A stretch of DNA of 5,638 bases from Candidatus Dadabacteria bacterium (GTDB lineage Bacteria; J088). This document shows, piece by piece, positions 4,587 through 5,638 of the stretch. A program made the translations under genes and the position numbers. The stretch spans positions 1 to 5,638 of the forward strand of contig RFIY01000385.1 in the NCBI GenBank assembly GCA_003695505.1, in the 5' to 3' direction. The stretch's first letter is position 1. Each line of letters opens with the position of its first letter. The notes beneath the pieces were generated by a model. It was not told the origin of the DNA and did no database searches. It worked only from the letters and a program-made list of their open reading frames with translations.

Positions 4587-5638
4587 GCGCGGGATTTCTC
4601 GATGAGAATATCGACTGTGTGCCGTCGCTGGGACCGGCATTCAGCACCGACCAGAACCTGACGCCCGAAGCCGGTTTTCTGCTCAGCCAGATCGACGGGC
4701 GAACAACCTGGAAGGATCTGCTGTTGCTGCTGCCGTTCGACCGTGACACGGTCGGCGCACTCGCGGTCGATCTGCGGCGACGCAACATTCTCGTCTGGGA
4801 GGGCGGCACGACGCCACCAGCAGCCGAAGCACCGCCGGAACCCACGGCTGCAGCCACGGTGGATCCTGCCGCGGAAATCGACAGCCCCGGCCCGGCCGAG
4901 TCCGCAATCTCCAGCGATCCCTTCGGCTTCGGCGCCCCTGTACCGGATGCCCCAGCAGCGCCACCTCCCCCGGAACCGCGACCCGACGAGCGTGCCCTAT
5001 CACAGCCATCGCCCCGCCCGGATCACAGCGAAGACGACGAACTTGATGACGACTTCGATGAGGCCGCCGAAATTCTCGCTGCACTTCAGGACGGTGGCGT
5101 GCTGGATCTCGTGGAGGCGCCGGTGCGCGCTGCTGCGCCGAACGGGGACACAGAGATGCTTCTCGAGGATCTTGACACGCTGGAAGACGACTCCGAGAGT
5201 GCCGATGCTGGCGCGTCGGTCGATGCCCTCCTCGAAGAACTCGATGACATCGAGGAACTCACCGAAGAAACCGACGCCACGCCCGTCGAGGCCGATACCC
5301 TCATCGACGAACTCAACGACATCGAGGATGCCGACGCAAGCCGCGAGCACGCTGACGAATCGGATGTCGATGGCCTGCTCGAAGAACTCGATGACATCGA
5401 GGAACTTACCGACGAACCTGACGCCGAGTCCGCCGATCCTGATGCACTCCTCGACGAACTCAACGACATCGAGGATGCCGACGCAAGCCGCGAGCACGCT
5501 GACGAATCCGATGTCGATGACCTGCTCGAAGAACTTGACGATATTGAAGACATTACCGAAGAAGCTGACACCGAACCCGGCGAACCCGACGCTCTCCTCG
5601 ACGAGCTCAACGGGATCGCGGACGTCGATGATGTAGAA
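4583..5638 (+). CDS. Acidic repeat protein with N-terminal winged-helix-like domain (partial, runs off window)
   Basis: I do not recognise this as a named protein. The ATG overlaps the argF stop (ATGA) and the frame stays open for all 352 remaining codons. Residues 21-74 form a compact domain (LTPEAGFLLSQIDGRTTW, an Leu-rich helix, then LRRRNILVWEG) resembling the winged-helix-like module of DUF4388-type and some J-domain-associated proteins; this is similarity by eye. Residues 78-148 are a Pro/Ala/Glu-rich linker. Residues 149-180 are acidic with one predicted helix (EAAEILAALQ). From 192 onward come seven LL[DE][DE]L-type helix motifs starting at 193, 216, 240, 265, 289, 314 and 338. Unit 216-264 has 22 Asp/Glu out of 49 residues and one Arg. 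No signal peptide, membrane segment or catalytic motif is seen. Overlap with argF implies co-translation. A scaffold or partner-binding role is plausible but inferred. More repeats or a further domain may lie beyond the window. Confidence 0.85.
   Translation, partial: MSAGFLDENIDCVPSLGPAFSTDQNLTPEAGFLLSQIDGRTTWKDLLLLLPFDRDTVGALAVDLRRRNILVWEGGTTPPAAEAPPEPTAAATVDPAAEIDSPGPAESAISSDPFGFGAPVPDAPAAPPPPEPRPDERALSQPSPRPDHSEDDELDDDFDEAAEILAALQDGGVLDLVEAPVRAAAPNGDTEMLLEDLDTLEDDSESADAGASVDALLEELDDIEELTEETDATPVEADTLIDELNDIEDADASREHADESDVDGLLEELDDIEELTDEPDAESADPDALLDELNDIEDADASREHADESDVDDLLEELDDIEDITEEADTEPGEPDALLDELNGIADVDDVE
5228..5638 (+). repeat. 147-bp (49-codon) tandem coding repeat, two full units and a partial third
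   Basis: Units begin at 5228, 5375 and 5522, each opening with codons for LLEELDDIE. Two stretches are perfectly repeated at a 147-bp offset: 58 bp (5304-5361 equals 5451-5508) and 29 bp (5231-5259 equals 5378-5406). Unit 3 keeps the protein motif but has many synonymous changes (for example CTCGATGACATC becomes CTTGACGATATT). Each 49-residue unit contains two related half-units of 24 and 25 residues, beginning LLEEL and [LI][LI]DELN. The repeat is in frame, so gain or loss of a unit leaves the reading frame intact. Confidence 0.85.

Noticed and set aside
3105-4640. Long open frame on the minus strand (511 codons) across argD and argF
   Set aside because: It is antisense to two clearly recognisable enzymes, and its translation is Arg/Ser/Ala-rich with no domain; long antisense frames are expected in high-GC DNA.
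5357-5392. EF-hand-like calcium loop (ESDVDGLLEELD, residues 259-270)
   Set aside because: The spacing fits loosely in one unit only; the glycine is replaced in the next copies, and acidic low-complexity sequence makes such matches by chance.
5000-5610. Two minus-strand open frames, one Ser-rich and one Val/Phe/Glu-rich
   Set aside because: Both are antisense images of the same coding repeat and have no independent start context.
4743-5636. + strand open frame in another phase under the acidic repeat gene
   Set aside because: Its Ser/Thr/Arg/Asn-rich repeats are an out-of-frame image of the 49-codon repeat; the frame starting at 4583 explains the region and is coupled to argF.
5228-5638. 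CRISPR-like spaced direct repeats
   Set aside because: The repeats are in frame, protein-coding and continuous at 147-bp period, with related rather than unique 'spacers'.

Overview
This is a high-GC bacterial window with every supported gene on the + strand. The family content and the argD-argF pairing fit a proteobacterium, most likely a gammaproteobacterium. That placement is an inference from gene order, base composition and the repeat style; no rRNA or other marker gene is present.

Layout: (1) Bases 1-537 hold no convincing gene. They form a palindrome-rich repeat island: two diverged copies of an ~80-85 bp direct repeat (107-190 and 422-501), at least three hairpins of one family (CGTC + stem-loop + CCA) in both orientations, a perfect 11-bp-stem hairpin (60-89), and a 30-nt motif (344-373) that may be a mobile-element or REP-type end. 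(2) 538-2417 is a two-gene unit, an alpha/beta-hydrolase-fold esterase followed 2 bp later by a luciferase-like flavin/F420 oxidoreductase; the substrate is unknown. (3) 2418-2493 is a short intergenic region with a strong extended -10 element embedded in an imperfect dyad. (4) 2494-4586 is the arginine pair: argD (acetylornithine aminotransferase) and argF (ornithine carbamoyltransferase), joined by an ATGA stop/start overlap. Together they perform two steps of arginine biosynthesis around ornithine. (5) From 4583 to the window edge runs a third gene, also joined by an ATGA overlap and still open at the last base (352 codons visible). It encodes a very acidic, non-enzymatic-looking protein: a compact N-terminal domain resembling the winged-helix modules of DUF4388-type proteins, a Pro/Ala-rich linker, and then seven copies of an 'LL-[DE]-[DE]-L' helix motif in a 49-residue higher-order repeat.

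The unusual part is the third gene. Its start codon overlaps the argF stop, so it is probably made from the arginine mRNA, yet it looks like a scaffold or partner-binding protein rather than an arginine enzyme. Its repeats are also partly near-identical at DNA level (a perfect 58-bp direct repeat 147 bp apart), which implies recent copy-number change.
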